A stretch of DNA of 64,000 nt. It comes from Paenibacillus typhae. Its GTDB lineage: Bacteria; Bacillota; Bacilli; Paenibacillales; Paenibacillaceae. Below, piece after piece: positions 33,056 to 42,170 of the stretch. The translations under genes were made by a program, and so were the position numbers. The stretch spans positions 35,636-99,635 of the forward strand of contig NZ_FNDX01000021.1 of the NCBI RefSeq assembly GCF_900099765.1, given 5' to 3'. Every line of letters starts with the position of its first letter. Positions within the stretch are counted from its first letter, which is position 1. The notes under the pieces are model-generated. The model searched no databases and was not told where the DNA came from. It was given only the letters and a program-made list of their open reading frames with translations.

Positions 33056-33361
33056 TCATGTATACAGAAGCGTAATAACCAGCAGTTCATAGAGAACCAA
33101 GGTCAAAAGGGCTTCGTCGCTGCCGCCAAAAAAGGCCCGGTGTCCTCCATGCTGCTGTACCCCCAAATAAAAGAATCCCCTGTCACAGCCAAGTAATCTT
33201 CCTGTTACAATCTGTCCGTCCATCGTCTGCACCTGTACATACTGATTGAGATGCTGTCTGCATACATTGTGTATATGATGTCTGACTGATTTCAAATTCT
33301 GGACAGCCTGATTATCCGCCTGATACAGCACTTTCTGCTGCATCCCCGCCTGAATTCCCAT
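33056..33361 (-). CDS. Hypothetical protein, possibly spore-related
   Basis: A 101-residue protein that I cannot name. Residues 25-70 (VRHHIHNVCRQHLNQYVQVQ then TMDGQIVTGRLLGCDRGFFY) look like a small beta-barrel with a histidine/cysteine-rich lead-in, and the C-terminus (LLTLVLYELLVITLL) is hydrophobic. The first ATG has GGAAGG 14 nt away, which is far; an internal Met at residue 7 is possible. It is convergent with the YjcZ-type gene, and similar small proteins are often near sporulation genes, but that is only inference. Confidence 0.6.
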   Translation of the reverse strand: MGIQAGMQQKVLYQADNQAVQNLKSVRHHIHNVCRQHLNQYVQVQTMDGQIVTGRLLGCDRGFFYLGVQQHGGHRAFFGGSDEALLTLVLYELLVITLLYT

Positions 33362-33427
33362 TTATAAGCACACTACCTTCCTGTTTAAAAGTACTACATA
33401 GTATGCCTAATAGGTCCGGTTGGTTCA

Positions 33428-34603
33428 TTACTCCGGCTGACGGTACCACGCCAAAAAAGCGTCGGCTACCGCCTTGCCGGCATGACCGTTCGGATGTGGA
33501 TCAAACTCGTTGCTCATATACTCCGGCCGGATCCGGTGCTCTTCCGGAGCAGGCTCCGATAATACGGCAGCAATGTCGAATACCCGGTCCACGCCAGCCG
33601 GAGGATTACTGCGAATCGCCGCGTTTACCGTACGCCAGTAGGTCTCCCTCTCCTCAGCAAAGTTAAACGGGGGAACGGTGCTGAGAATAATCTTGGCCGC
33701 CGGGTTCGATTCTTTGATCTTGCTAATGATCCCTGCCAGGTCGCCAAGCAGCTCCTCCGCTGTGCGTTTCCCGATATCCAGATCGTTGACGCCTAGCACC
33801 ATCAGTATCTCATCACCCTGCTTCGCCTTGTTCAGCCATGGGCCGTCTCCGGCCACATCATAGGCTCTGCCCCAGCCCGAGCCGATATTCCAAAGGCCGT
33901 ACTCCGTTCCCAGCCCTTCGGCAATGCGTGCCGCCCAATAGGAGTAAGCATCCTTCTCTGTACGTACCCCCTGGGTAATCGAATCGCCCAGGAAGACAAG
34001 CTTCTTCGCTGCCTGCTTCTTGTAGCCGATATAACTCGGAGCTACAAGAAGCTTATCCGATTCCGAGAATTTCTCAGCGGTCTCACTGCCTGCCAGATTT
34101 CCAGGGGCATCGAAGCCGCTGACAAGCATTCCCTCAACGTTATACGGGAAGGACTTGCCGGCTGCCAGTGTCCTGATCGTCCAGGTGAACGCCAGATAAT
34201 GCCCTTCCGGCAGCTCAAGCTCTGCCTCATCGCTCCAGAAGCATTCGCCGGAAGCGACCTGCCGGGAGCCTTGCCCGCCGAAGGTAACCGGAATCTGTGT
34301 CCCCGGCGTTACCGAGCCGTCCGGTACAAGCCCTCCGTCAGCGATATAGGCAGCCTCGATTACCCACTCTCCGCCCGGCTCGCTGCCGCTGGCCTCCTGC
34401 CCCAGATCCCAGGTGGAATCCACATGGTTGCTATGCCAGAACTTCAGCGTCAGGCCGCCGTTTTCTCTAAGACGCACGTAGGTGCGGTATGTATGCGTAA
34501 ACGGCTCCGCTGCATTCATAATAAAATTCGCTGCCGTAGATAGTGCCGTTGCCGAGGAGTAATCAGCCTGGCTGAGCACTCCGTTGTTGTCTTTATTGTC
34601 CAT
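33428..34603 (-). CDS. SGNH/GDSL-type hydrolase, probably a carbohydrate esterase
   Basis: I start at the ATG at 34603, 7 nt after AGGAGA; the frame is open further upstream only across repeat copy B. The product has 391 residues without a signal peptide. An N-terminal beta-rich domain (to about 190) precedes the SGNH core. All four blocks are present: GDSITQG (block I, nucleophile serine), a glycine in block II (GSGWGRAY), GVNDLD (block III) and FDPHPNGH (block V, Asp-x-x-His). Such two-domain enzymes deacetylate plant polysaccharide fragments. Its neighbours, an alpha-xylosidase and galactosidases, fit. Confidence 0.85.
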   Translation of the reverse strand: MDNKDNNGVLSQADYSSATALSTAANFIMNAAEPFTHTYRTYVRLRENGGLTLKFWHSNHVDSTWDLGQEASGSEPGGEWVIEAAYIADGGLVPDGSVTPGTQIPVTFGGQGSRQVASGECFWSDEAELELPEGHYLAFTWTIRTLAAGKSFPYNVEGMLVSGFDAPGNLAGSETAEKFSESDKLLVAPSYIGYKKQAAKKLVFLGDSITQGVRTEKDAYSYWAARIAEGLGTEYGLWNIGSGWGRAYDVAGDGPWLNKAKQGDEILMVLGVNDLDIGKRTAEELLGDLAGIISKIKESNPAAKIILSTVPPFNFAEERETYWRTVNAAIRSNPPAGVDRVFDIAAVLSEPAPEEHRIRPEYMSNEFDPHPNGHAGKAVADAFLAWYRQPE

Positions 34604-34668
34604 AATTATTTCTCCTATTCTGTTACGCTGGCAGATCCAGCGGCCTCTACCCGGGCTTAAACCAACAT

Positions 34669-34857
34669 TTAGTTGGATTTTCGCCACCTAATTTCATCAT
34701 TTCTCAACATTAGCAATCATTAAGTGGAAAATCGCCACCTATTTTAGCCCACAAACCCCGTATAGCTCAAAAGGTGCGAGATTAAGTGGCGTTTTTCCCA
34801 CTATTTGCACCAAAGCGGCAGTTTGCTGACAATTAGATGGCGAAATTCCACTTAGCA
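34669..34857. repeat. Four-arm palindromic repeat, family 1, copy B
   Basis: Arms start at 34669, 34720, 34782 and 34832 (spacing 51, 62 and 50). The centres are TGGATTTTCGCCA, TGGAAAATCGCCA, TGGCGTTTTTCCCA and TGGCGAAATTCCA. Arm 1 is close to the reverse complement of arm 4, and arm 2 of arm 3. This is the clearest copy. It sits between the SGNH ribosome binding site and the alpha-xylosidase terminator. Confidence 0.87.
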
Positions 34858-34910
34858 TAATTGAACCCGTGATTTTCTGTTGCAGGATTGAGCCCTTACA
34901 GGTTCCTCTC

Positions 34911-34960
34911 CAAAAAAACTCGCTAATAAACCGGGAACAATCTGTTCCCGGTCATTAGAG
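34911..34960 (-). terminator. Terminator of the alpha-xylosidase gene
   Basis: ACCGGGAACA and TGTTCCCGGT form a perfect 10-bp stem with a 3-nt loop, extended by CTAAT/ATTAG. A run of seven T residues follows on the minus strand, slightly offset. Confidence 0.85.
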
Positions 34961-34973
34961 AGCTGGTCTTAAC

Positions 34974-37295
34974 CTATTTCAATGTAACGGTGAAGGAGAC
35001 AGACTTCGTTCCCGCAGCCACATTCACAGTAGTATCATCCGCCTGCTCAGCACCTTCTACGGATGCGATGGCACCCAGGTCCTTCACAGCCAGCGAGAAG
35101 GCTTTGCCGCTGCCTTCGGCAGTCACAGTAATCTTGCTGCCTTGACGTTCAGCCTTTACAGTCAGCTCAGGCGCACCCTTGATGTCACGGACAACCGCAG
35201 TTGTTGCAGCACCGTCTTCCAGCGAGTACAGGCCGAATTTCACGCCATCTGCAAAATCATAATCCGGACGGGTATCTTCACTGCCTGTAGCAAGCAGCGA
35301 GTTCTGGCGTACGAACAGCGGCAGGCTGAAGAAGTCATGTTTCTCTTTGCGCCAGGATCCGCCTACTACGGTTTCACCGCTCAGCAGGTGCGTCCAGCGG
35401 CCGGCCGGCAGATAGTATTTCACTTCGCCGTTCTCCTGGAAGATCGGAGCAACCAGCAGCTTGTCACCAAGCATGTACTGGCGGTCAAGCACTTCACAGG
35501 TAGGATCTTCAGGGAATTCCATGACCATGGCCCGCATCGATGCCCAGCCCTCTTCATGCGCCTGTCCGGCAACATCATACAGGTAAGGCATCAGGCTGCA
35601 TTTGAGCTTGGTGAAGAAGCGGGTAACATCCACCGCCTCATCGTCATAAGCCCAAGGCACACGGTACGAGGTGCTGCCGTGCAGACGGCTATGGCTGGAG
35701 AGCAGACCGAAGGCCAGCCAGCGCTTGAAGACATGCGCAGGAGCTGTATTTTCGAAGCCGCCGATGTCATGGCTCCAGAAGCCGAAGCCGGACAGACCGA
35801 GGGACAGGCCGCCGCGCAGGCTTTCTGCCATCGACTCATAGTCCGCGTAGCAGTCGCCGCCCCAGTGAACCGGGAACTGCTGCCCGCCGGCTGTAGCCGA
35901 ACGCGCAAATACCGCTGCTTCATTTTTGCCGAGCTTCTCTTCCAGTACGTCGAACACAACCTTGTTGTACATTTGTGTGTAGTAGTTGTGCATTTTTTGC
36001 GGATCAGAGCCGTCGAAGTACACAACATCCGTTGGAATACGCTCGCCGAAGTCTGTTTTGAAGCTGTCTACGCCCATGTCCACCAGGTCACGCAGGTAAC
36101 CGGCATACCATTCGCAGGCTGCAGGGTTAGTGAAGTCCACCAGACCCATTCCGGCTTGCCACAGGTCAGTCTGGTACACGTCGCCGTTCGCTTTTTTGAT
36201 CAGATAGCCGTTCTTCTTGCCTTCCTCAAACAGCGGGGAGCGCTGTCCGATATAGGAGTTGATCCATACGCAGATCTTCAGGCCTTTCTCCTTCAGGCGT
36301 TTCAGCATGCCGACAGGGTCCGGGAATACACGCGGGTCCCACTGGAAATCCGTCCATTGGTATTCACGCATCCAGAAGCAGTCAAAGTGGAACACATGCA
36401 GCGGCAGATCACGCTCAGCCATGCCTTCTACGAAGGAGTTAACGGTAGCTTCATCGTAGTCCGTTGTGAATGAAGTCGTCAGCCACAGGCCGAAGGTCCA
36501 TGCCGGAGGAAGCGCAGGCTTACCGGTGAGGGAAGTATATTTGCTGATAACCTCTTTAATCGAAGGTCCTTCGATCACGAAATATTCAAGGCTCTCTCCA
36601 GCTACGCTGAATTGGGCTTTTTTCACTTTTTCCGAAGCGATCTCATACGAAACCAGCTCAGGATGATTAACAAATACGCCGTAGCCCTTGCTTGTTACAT
36701 AGAACGGAATGTTCTTGTACGCCTGCTCCGAGCTGGTGCCACCGTCTTTGTTCCAGATATCAACAACCTGTCCATTCTTCACAAAAGAAGTGAAGCGCTC
36801 GCCCAGACCATAGACATATTCGCCTACGCCGATATCCAGCTCTTCACGCATAAACGTGTTGCCGTCCTGATCGGTGATGTAAGCCATGGATTTGAAACCG
36901 CTGCCGGTAATGCGCTCGTCACCGCGGTAGAAATCCACGGACCAGTGAGTGCCTTTGTTGATGACTACACGGAGTCCGCCGCTGATCAGTACGGTTTGTG
37001 CTTCATTTTCTTCCACCTGAACGTGGTCACCAGTTCCCTTGGTCAGCTCAAAAGCCGGGCCGCGTTCAACAACGCCGTCATTGTGAATGATCTTCACGCC
37101 TACAACGCCCGGAAGCGGTGAGTGGAATTTAACAGTAAGGAGCGTGGAGTTCAGTGTTGCTGCACGTCCTGTAATTGGAGTTGTTTGTGTGATTGCAGTC
37201 AGACCTTCAGCAGTCTTTTCTACTACATAATTCTGCACTGCGCCGTTGATATTGATTCCCTCACGAACCAGCCAAAGGCCGTCTGTAAATTTCAT
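34974..37295 (-). CDS. yicI: Alpha-xylosidase, GH31, YicI type
   Basis: A 773-residue cytoplasmic enzyme that releases xylose from xyloglucan oligosaccharides and isoprimeverose. The whole length is collinear with E. coli YicI: MKFTDGLWLV at the start, ERFTSFVKNGQVVDIWNKDG, FGLWLTTSFTTDYDEATVNS, and the nucleophile aspartate in CFKTDFGERIP-type sequence (here SFKTDFGERIP, about residue 415). SGFGFWSHDIGGFE precedes the acid region. I start at the ATG at 37295, because the homologous protein begins there, rather than a GTG five codons upstream. Divergent from an AraC-type regulator, with a 128-nt AT-rich gap. Confidence 0.95.
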   Translation of the reverse strand: MKFTDGLWLVREGININGAVQNYVVEKTAEGLTAITQTTPITGRAATLNSTLLTVKFHSPLPGVVGVKIIHNDGVVERGPAFELTKGTGDHVQVEENEAQTVLISGGLRVVINKGTHWSVDFYRGDERITGSGFKSMAYITDQDGNTFMREELDIGVGEYVYGLGERFTSFVKNGQVVDIWNKDGGTSSEQAYKNIPFYVTSKGYGVFVNHPELVSYEIASEKVKKAQFSVAGESLEYFVIEGPSIKEVISKYTSLTGKPALPPAWTFGLWLTTSFTTDYDEATVNSFVEGMAERDLPLHVFHFDCFWMREYQWTDFQWDPRVFPDPVGMLKRLKEKGLKICVWINSYIGQRSPLFEEGKKNGYLIKKANGDVYQTDLWQAGMGLVDFTNPAACEWYAGYLRDLVDMGVDSFKTDFGERIPTDVVYFDGSDPQKMHNYYTQMYNKVVFDVLEEKLGKNEAAVFARSATAGGQQFPVHWGGDCYADYESMAESLRGGLSLGLSGFGFWSHDIGGFENTAPAHVFKRWLAFGLLSSHSRLHGSTSYRVPWAYDDEAVDVTRFFTKLKCSLMPYLYDVAGQAHEEGWASMRAMVMEFPEDPTCEVLDRQYMLGDKLLVAPIFQENGEVKYYLPAGRWTHLLSGETVVGGSWRKEKHDFFSLPLFVRQNSLLATGSEDTRPDYDFADGVKFGLYSLEDGAATTAVVRDIKGAPELTVKAERQGSKITVTAEGSGKAFSLAVKDLGAIASVEGAEQADDTTVNVAAGTKSVSFTVTLK

Positions 37296-37423
37296 AAGTG
37301 TGCTTGCCACCCTTCAATTTGGTGTTTATAGTTGCATTATAACGATAAAAAAACAACAAAACTAATATAATATAGCTTATTTATAACACTATTCTGATGT
37401 TTATCTAACAAGGAGGCCTATTT

Positions 37424-38341
37424 ATGGACCGCACGTCCCAGCGATTGCTCAAAGAAGACCGTGTACATGGCGATGTCATGTTTCCGCTGGCCGCCTACTG
37501 GATCGAGCTTCCGGCCGGAACCCACATCCTGGACACACACTGGCATGAGGAGGCAGAGTTTTTTATGCTGCAGGAAGGGGAGATTCTGTTTCAGGTGGAT
37601 ACCGATTATTTCCCGCTCCGCGTCGGTGAAGCTGTGTTTATCGAATCCGGGGATATTCATGCCGCTCACGTCCTGAAGGATGGCCCCTGCCGGTTTTGTG
37701 CATTGGTATTTCATCCGGATCTGCTGGCCAGTGCCCAGTATGATACGATTCAGCAGACGGTCATTCTGCCGCTTCAGGAGAAGCGCCAGAGCTTCCCCCG
37801 GCATCTTACACCGGCTGTTCCCTGGCAGCAGGAGCTGCTGCTGCAGCTTGAGCGGATGATGGACGCATATGCTAATAAAATGCCCGGATTCGAGGCCTTT
37901 ATGAAAGGAACCTTGCTGATTATGCTGTCACAGATTGCCGCGCCGGACCGTTCCGTGAACCACAGCCTGTCGCCGGGTGCGGATACCACCAAGGTCAACC
38001 GGCTCAAAAAGGTCATCCTTTATATTCAGGAAAACTATAAGGAGCCAATCCGTACCAGTGATCTGTCGGGACTGATTCCGATGAGCGAAGGCCAGTTCTG
38101 CCGTTTCTTCAAGGCCATGACCCGCAAGACACCGGTGGACTATATCAACTCCTACCGCATCCGCCAGGCAGCCGCACTGCTGCAGCAGACTGAACGCAAA
38201 ATTTCCGACATCGCGCTTGAGGTCGGCTTTGACAACGTCAGCTATTTCATCAAAGTCTTCCGCAAAGCAATGAACTGCTCGCCCTCGGAGTTTCGTAAAG
38301 ACGGGGCTCAGGGTGCAGTAGCGGGGCAGCTGTATCCTTAA
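37424..38341 (+). CDS. AraC-family transcriptional regulator
   Basis: A 305-residue regulator. The cupin sensing domain contains HWHEEAEFFMLQEGEILFQV at about 41-60 with the histidine pair, and the C-terminal double helix-turn-helix runs from about 195 (IRTSDLSGLIPMSEGQFCRF and ISDIALEVGFDNVSYFIKVF). The start ATG follows AGGAGG with 7 nt spacing. Divergent from the alpha-xylosidase gene and probably its activator. Not close to the other AraC-type regulator in sequence. Confidence 0.92.
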   Translation: MDRTSQRLLKEDRVHGDVMFPLAAYWIELPAGTHILDTHWHEEAEFFMLQEGEILFQVDTDYFPLRVGEAVFIESGDIHAAHVLKDGPCRFCALVFHPDLLASAQYDTIQQTVILPLQEKRQSFPRHLTPAVPWQQELLLQLERMMDAYANKMPGFEAFMKGTLLIMLSQIAAPDRSVNHSLSPGADTTKVNRLKKVILYIQENYKEPIRTSDLSGLIPMSEGQFCRFFKAMTRKTPVDYINSYRIRQAAALLQQTERKISDIALEVGFDNVSYFIKVFRKAMNCSPSEFRKDGAQGAVAGQLYP

Positions 38342-38419
38342 GGCCAGAGGTACAATATCTCAAGCTGACAAATTTAACCTGTCCATATAAAATAATCATT
38401 TAGAAGGGCAGGGGAAATC

Positions 38420-39331
38420 ATGAATATATTGAAAGTTTTAACTGGATTGGTACTGTTGCTCCGCCTCTTAATATCAGGTGTTGCGACAAGCGACAATCCC
38501 CCCGTATACGAGCACCCGCTGGCATCTGATCAAATTACAGACCCCTCCATGCGTGAGATCCGCAAGATGCTGGAGGAAGCAGGGCTTGGCGCATATTGGG
38601 ATACATTGAAACATCAGATTTTACCCGGATTCTACATGGTTCCAAAAATGACAGATGAGGCGGATATCGAGCTTGGGGCCAGCAAAATCGGCGGGCAGCC
38701 TGATATGCCTGCTTCCTATCAATGGCCTTCTTGGAGAAATCACCCCATGTCGTTTGTCGCTCAAATCAATCTTGAAGAGTTCCCTATGAATCTGGTTAAC
38801 CCGGAATATCCGTCCACCGGGATTCTCTACTTTTTCTATGTATATGATTATGAATTATGGTATACAGACGAGGATTATGATGAAGATAAGATGAACAATA
38901 ATGTTGTATATTATGCCCCGGATACAGCAGCACTGGTTAGGAGGCAGCCGCCGGCAGCGTTATCGGAAGAACAGATATTCAAGTCCGCGCTGCTCGAACA
39001 AAAGCTTGAATTAACGCTGCCCGATTCAGACTATCTGGAGGCTAACCATTTGATGAACAACAAAGCGGACTTGGACCGCTATGCGCTGGAATTCAAACCG
39101 AAATTCACGGATACCTACAACCGAGGGATCGGATTCCGTTTCCTGGGCCATATGTCAGCGCTGCAATACGGAGGCCACCCCAGCGATGAAATTCTGTTAT
39201 TTCAGGCTGATTCTGATGATCAGATCGGAATGGAATGGGACTTGTCGGGATTATTGCACTTTTTCATCAATGCGGATGATTTCAAAAAAGGCTTCTTCGA
39301 AAATGTTTATACGAACCGCGTGGGTACGTGA
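38420..39331 (+). CDS. YwqG-like protein (DUF1963) with signal-like N-terminus
   Basis: A 303-residue protein with the DUF1963 pattern: SKIGGQPDMPASYQWP, then FVAQINLEEFP, GILYFFYVYDYE, and near the end LGHMSALQYGGHPSDEILLF. An N-terminal hydrophobic stretch (LTGLVLLLRLLISGV) before residue 25 suggests export, which is unusual for this family; there is no lipobox. YwqG has no established activity. The gene has more A/T-rich codons than its neighbours, which may mean recent acquisition. Preceded by an AGGGG ribosome binding site. Confidence 0.82.
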   Translation: MNILKVLTGLVLLLRLLISGVATSDNPPVYEHPLASDQITDPSMREIRKMLEEAGLGAYWDTLKHQILPGFYMVPKMTDEADIELGASKIGGQPDMPASYQWPSWRNHPMSFVAQINLEEFPMNLVNPEYPSTGILYFFYVYDYELWYTDEDYDEDKMNNNVVYYAPDTAALVRRQPPAALSEEQIFKSALLEQKLELTLPDSDYLEANHLMNNKADLDRYALEFKPKFTDTYNRGIGFRFLGHMSALQYGGHPSDEILLFQADSDDQIGMEWDLSGLLHFFINADDFKKGFFENVYTNRVGT

Positions 39332-39466
39332 GGGCTGCAGGCTCAACAGGATTTTGTACGGATCGATTCAGCAGCTGCTCTGCTTACCACTCCCCGGATA
39401 CGTTTAAGTTACCTGTAAGGGCGGGTCCGCCCGCCCGTTCAAATCTACTTACAGGAGGCAGATCCC

Positions 39467-39817
39467 ATGAACCAGCATGTCACTATGCCGAGTGAAGTAC
39501 AGGAATATTACAATGCCATCAACCAATATCAGCCGGAGGCTTTTATCGGTTTGTTCGCTGAAGAAGCCGTAGTCAGGGATAACGGGAAGCAGATTCAGGG
39601 CAAAGAAGCCATAGAGGCCTGGGGCGAAGCAGAGCTGTTCTCGGCCAAGGTCCGCTTCACCATTAATGAAATCGAGGAGTCCGGGGGCAGCATCGCCGTA
39701 ACTGCAGAGATGGAGGGCGAATTCAACCGGAACCGGGTCCCCGCCCCGCAGCTGTTCAGACATGAGTTCCAAATACGTAACGGCAAGATCAGTTCACTGG
39801 TCGTCACGCAAAAATAA
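39467..39817 (+). CDS. SnoaL-like / NTF2-fold protein
   Basis: A 116-residue protein of the NTF2-like fold. The pattern is VQEYYNAINQYQPEAFIGLF, then AEEAVVRDNGKQIQGKEAIE, ending QIRNGKISSLVVTQK. Members are polyketide cyclases, isomerases or simple binding proteins. No catalytic residues stand out, so no substrate is offered. The start ATG follows ACAGGAGG with about 8 nt spacing. Ended by a hairpin. Confidence 0.85.
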   Translation: MNQHVTMPSEVQEYYNAINQYQPEAFIGLFAEEAVVRDNGKQIQGKEAIEAWGEAELFSAKVRFTINEIEESGGSIAVTAEMEGEFNRNRVPAPQLFRHEFQIRNGKISSLVVTQK

Positions 39818-39828
39818 AATTGCTGCTG

Positions 39829-39853
39829 AAGAGCCGCCTAGAGCGGCTCTTTT
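39829..39853 (+). terminator. Terminator of the SnoaL-like gene
   Basis: AAGAGCCGC and GCGGCTCTT form a stem with a short CTAGA loop, followed by TTTGTTG. Confidence 0.8.
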
Positions 39854-39952
39854 GTTGTCCCCCAGCCGGAGTCACGTATCTGCTCGCCACGCCACGCCGC
39901 TCAGCATTTGCATAAGGCTGGCATCAGCCGCTTACTGAAAGCGAGAAGCAGG

Positions 39953-40010
39953 AAATCAAAAGGCCTGAAACTGCACCGGCATTATGCCGATAAAGTCTCA
40001 GGCCTGATTT
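39953..40010 (-). terminator. Terminator of the methyltransferase gene
   Basis: GGCCTGA and TCAGGCC form a stem extended by AAATCA/TGATTT and ACT/AGT, with a nested GGCAT/ATGCC arm. TTTTG follows on the minus strand. It starts 7 nt past the stop of the minus-strand gene. Confidence 0.72.
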
Positions 40011-40016
40011 CATCCC

Positions 40017-42170
40017 CTACCTCACCGCCTGCCCCTTGCGGATCACAATAAAGCAGGTGCTGTCCGGCAGCGGAACCTCTGTTCCTTCTTCATCCATCAC
40101 AGCAACCCGGCCGCGCAACGCCTCGGTGTAACCCTCCTGCAGATAGTGCCGGAACACTTCAATCTGCGCCTGGCCGCCTAAATGCTCGCGGATAAAAGCT
40201 TCATACTGCGACGGAGTGAAGTAACCGAACTGCTCCTGGACTTCATGAACGTAAGCTTCTGCTCCCCAGGTGTACGTATACAAAAACTCCATCGCATCGT
40301 TCACCGGCAGCTGCACTTCCTGCTCACCGGTAACCCGGTACTGAATCTCCCGCCCGGCAAAATCCTCCGCATACCGCTTCAGCCACTCCAGCCCGTTCTC
40401 CTCCAGGAAGCGGATTCTCCGCTGCTGGGTTACCGGCTCGGTCATGATCCCGTCACGGATAATGATTACTCCGCCTTCAGCCAGCACCTCAAAAGCGCTC
40501 ACCAGCGCTGCGGCAACGGTCCGGTGGTTAAACTTCCGGCCGTCCATCGGTACGTAGGAATACAGCTCATGCAGAATCGACGAGAAAATAACCGTGTCCA
40601 CCCTGCCCGCATCCACATACTCCTTCAGATTCAGCGCATCACCCTGCAGCACCTCCCAGCGCCGCCCTTCCCGCGCCTTGCGCTGCTGCAAAGCCTCGAT
40701 CACATTGCTGGAGATGTCAATGCCGACCGGTGTAACCCCGGGCATCCGCTCTTCGATCAGATCGAGCAGCACACCGCCGCCGGGTCCGATATCCAGTACA
40801 GTAGTGCCGGTAATGTAATCAAGAATAACGGACTTATAATCGGCCGTGTCATTCATCTGGCTCAAATAGCTGTCCTCATTATGGAACCGGTCGAAGGCGT
40901 CCCGCCGCAGCTCAAACAGATCGAACAGCATCAGCACCGCCCGCTCATACAGCACCGACTTCTCGGCTTCCATGCAGAACTCAATCAGCTTCTCGGCTGC
41001 AGGCGAGAACTCGAAGTCGAAAAACACCGTATCCGGCAGATGCCCCTGCCGCCGCAGCCTGTGCACCAGATGCGGATTGCCCGGCACAAGCGTGCCCTCA
41101 GCAATATCCCTCCAGCTTAGGCCGGACAGATATTTCTCAATAATCCGCTTCTTATATACGTTGATTTTCTTGGTGCCCTTGTAATCGTAATAAATCGAAT
41201 TCATCACTGCTTCAAAGCTCAGATGGCCTAAGCCCCCGCCGTTGCTGTTGCCGCCACTGCTGCCGCGGGCAGCAAGCGCCAGCACCTTCAGAAACTGCTC
41301 CAGCGAGAAGGTCTGCAGCGCCGATTCCGCATACCAGAAAGTAGCCGGCTGCAAGGCTTCGAGCAATTCCACGGGCAGCCCTTCCTGCTCCAGACGGCCC
41401 CACTCGGCTGCAAAGTCCTCCCCGCGGAGAATCGGGCCGGACCGCATGCGCCGCAGCCGCTCCTTCATCGGCAGCGGCTCAGCCGGCTCGCCGGAGGCGA
41501 CGGCCGCGATCAGCTCCATGATCTCGGTGCGCACATCCTGCCACAGCACCGGCGAGACTGCGCCGATGATGCAGTGGTTCAGCGCAAACAGCAGCCGTTC
41601 CAGCTCATCTGCGGTCAGCAGCCCTTCCTCGGCAATGGCTGCCAGCGGCTGGTTGACCTCCGGCGGAACCTCGCCGCGGATCTGCTGGCCGAGCAGCCCG
41701 TGCGTCTCGATCAGCCGGTGCACAATGACCAGCGTTTCCGCCTGCGGTACACCCTCCGCCCTGAGAGCAGATGCCTGCGGCCTTCCGGTGACATCAAATG
41801 TCTCCCCTGCGGTATGCTGCCAGTACAGCTGGGCGGAGCCTACATTATGAGCAAAGCAATTGATGCCCTCCTCCTGCCATTTCCGGCGCTGGCGCGGGGT
41901 GCCGCCTTTGGCCGTCTCCGACCAGATCAGCGTCTCCTCGGCCAGCTCCTTAATCCAGTAAGACAGCTGCAGGCTGTCAAGCAGCCTAAGGCTCCGTTCC
42001 ACATAGTCCAGCACGGGATTGCGCTGATCCAGCTCCTGCAGCGATTCCACCCGCTCCAGGTTAACGATCGGCATCTCGGCAGACACAATAAGATTCAGCC
42101 ATGCCGGTCCGGCCGAAGGCTGCAGCCGGCCTTCGCGGTAAGCTTCAATGGCTTGCAATGATTTCAGCAT
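40017..42170 (-). CDS. Large protein with C-terminal SAM-dependent methyltransferase domain
   Basis: A 717-residue protein. Residues 1 to about 430 are largely helical, with no recognised motif and a Ser/Gly/Asn-rich hinge near 308-318 (GSSGGNSNGGG). A class I methyltransferase domain follows: motif I is VLDIGPGGG at about 457-466, then the acidic PVGIDIS at the end of strand 2, then RWEVLQGDALNL and VIFSSILHELY. The start ATG follows TAGGAGG, which is part of a GGAGGCCTCC palindrome. There is no signal peptide. It is monocistronic. The acceptor is unknown; the long N-terminal region probably recognises it. Confidence 0.82.
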   Translation of the reverse strand: MLKSLQAIEAYREGRLQPSAGPAWLNLIVSAEMPIVNLERVESLQELDQRNPVLDYVERSLRLLDSLQLSYWIKELAEETLIWSETAKGGTPRQRRKWQEEGINCFAHNVGSAQLYWQHTAGETFDVTGRPQASALRAEGVPQAETLVIVHRLIETHGLLGQQIRGEVPPEVNQPLAAIAEEGLLTADELERLLFALNHCIIGAVSPVLWQDVRTEIMELIAAVASGEPAEPLPMKERLRRMRSGPILRGEDFAAEWGRLEQEGLPVELLEALQPATFWYAESALQTFSLEQFLKVLALAARGSSGGNSNGGGLGHLSFEAVMNSIYYDYKGTKKINVYKKRIIEKYLSGLSWRDIAEGTLVPGNPHLVHRLRRQGHLPDTVFFDFEFSPAAEKLIEFCMEAEKSVLYERAVLMLFDLFELRRDAFDRFHNEDSYLSQMNDTADYKSVILDYITGTTVLDIGPGGGVLLDLIEERMPGVTPVGIDISSNVIEALQQRKAREGRRWEVLQGDALNLKEYVDAGRVDTVIFSSILHELYSYVPMDGRKFNHRTVAAALVSAFEVLAEGGVIIIRDGIMTEPVTQQRRIRFLEENGLEWLKRYAEDFAGREIQYRVTGEQEVQLPVNDAMEFLYTYTWGAEAYVHEVQEQFGYFTPSQYEAFIREHLGGQAQIEVFRHYLQEGYTEALRGRVAVMDEEGTEVPLPDSTCFIVIRKGQAVR

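Noticed and set aside
33428..34687. Longer N-terminus of the SGNH hydrolase
   Set aside because: The extension is translated repeat copy B; a good ribosome binding site precedes the internal ATG at 34603.
35142..36473. 443-codon plus-strand frame opposite the alpha-xylosidase
   Set aside because: Shadow of a full-length YicI-type gene in the other strand.
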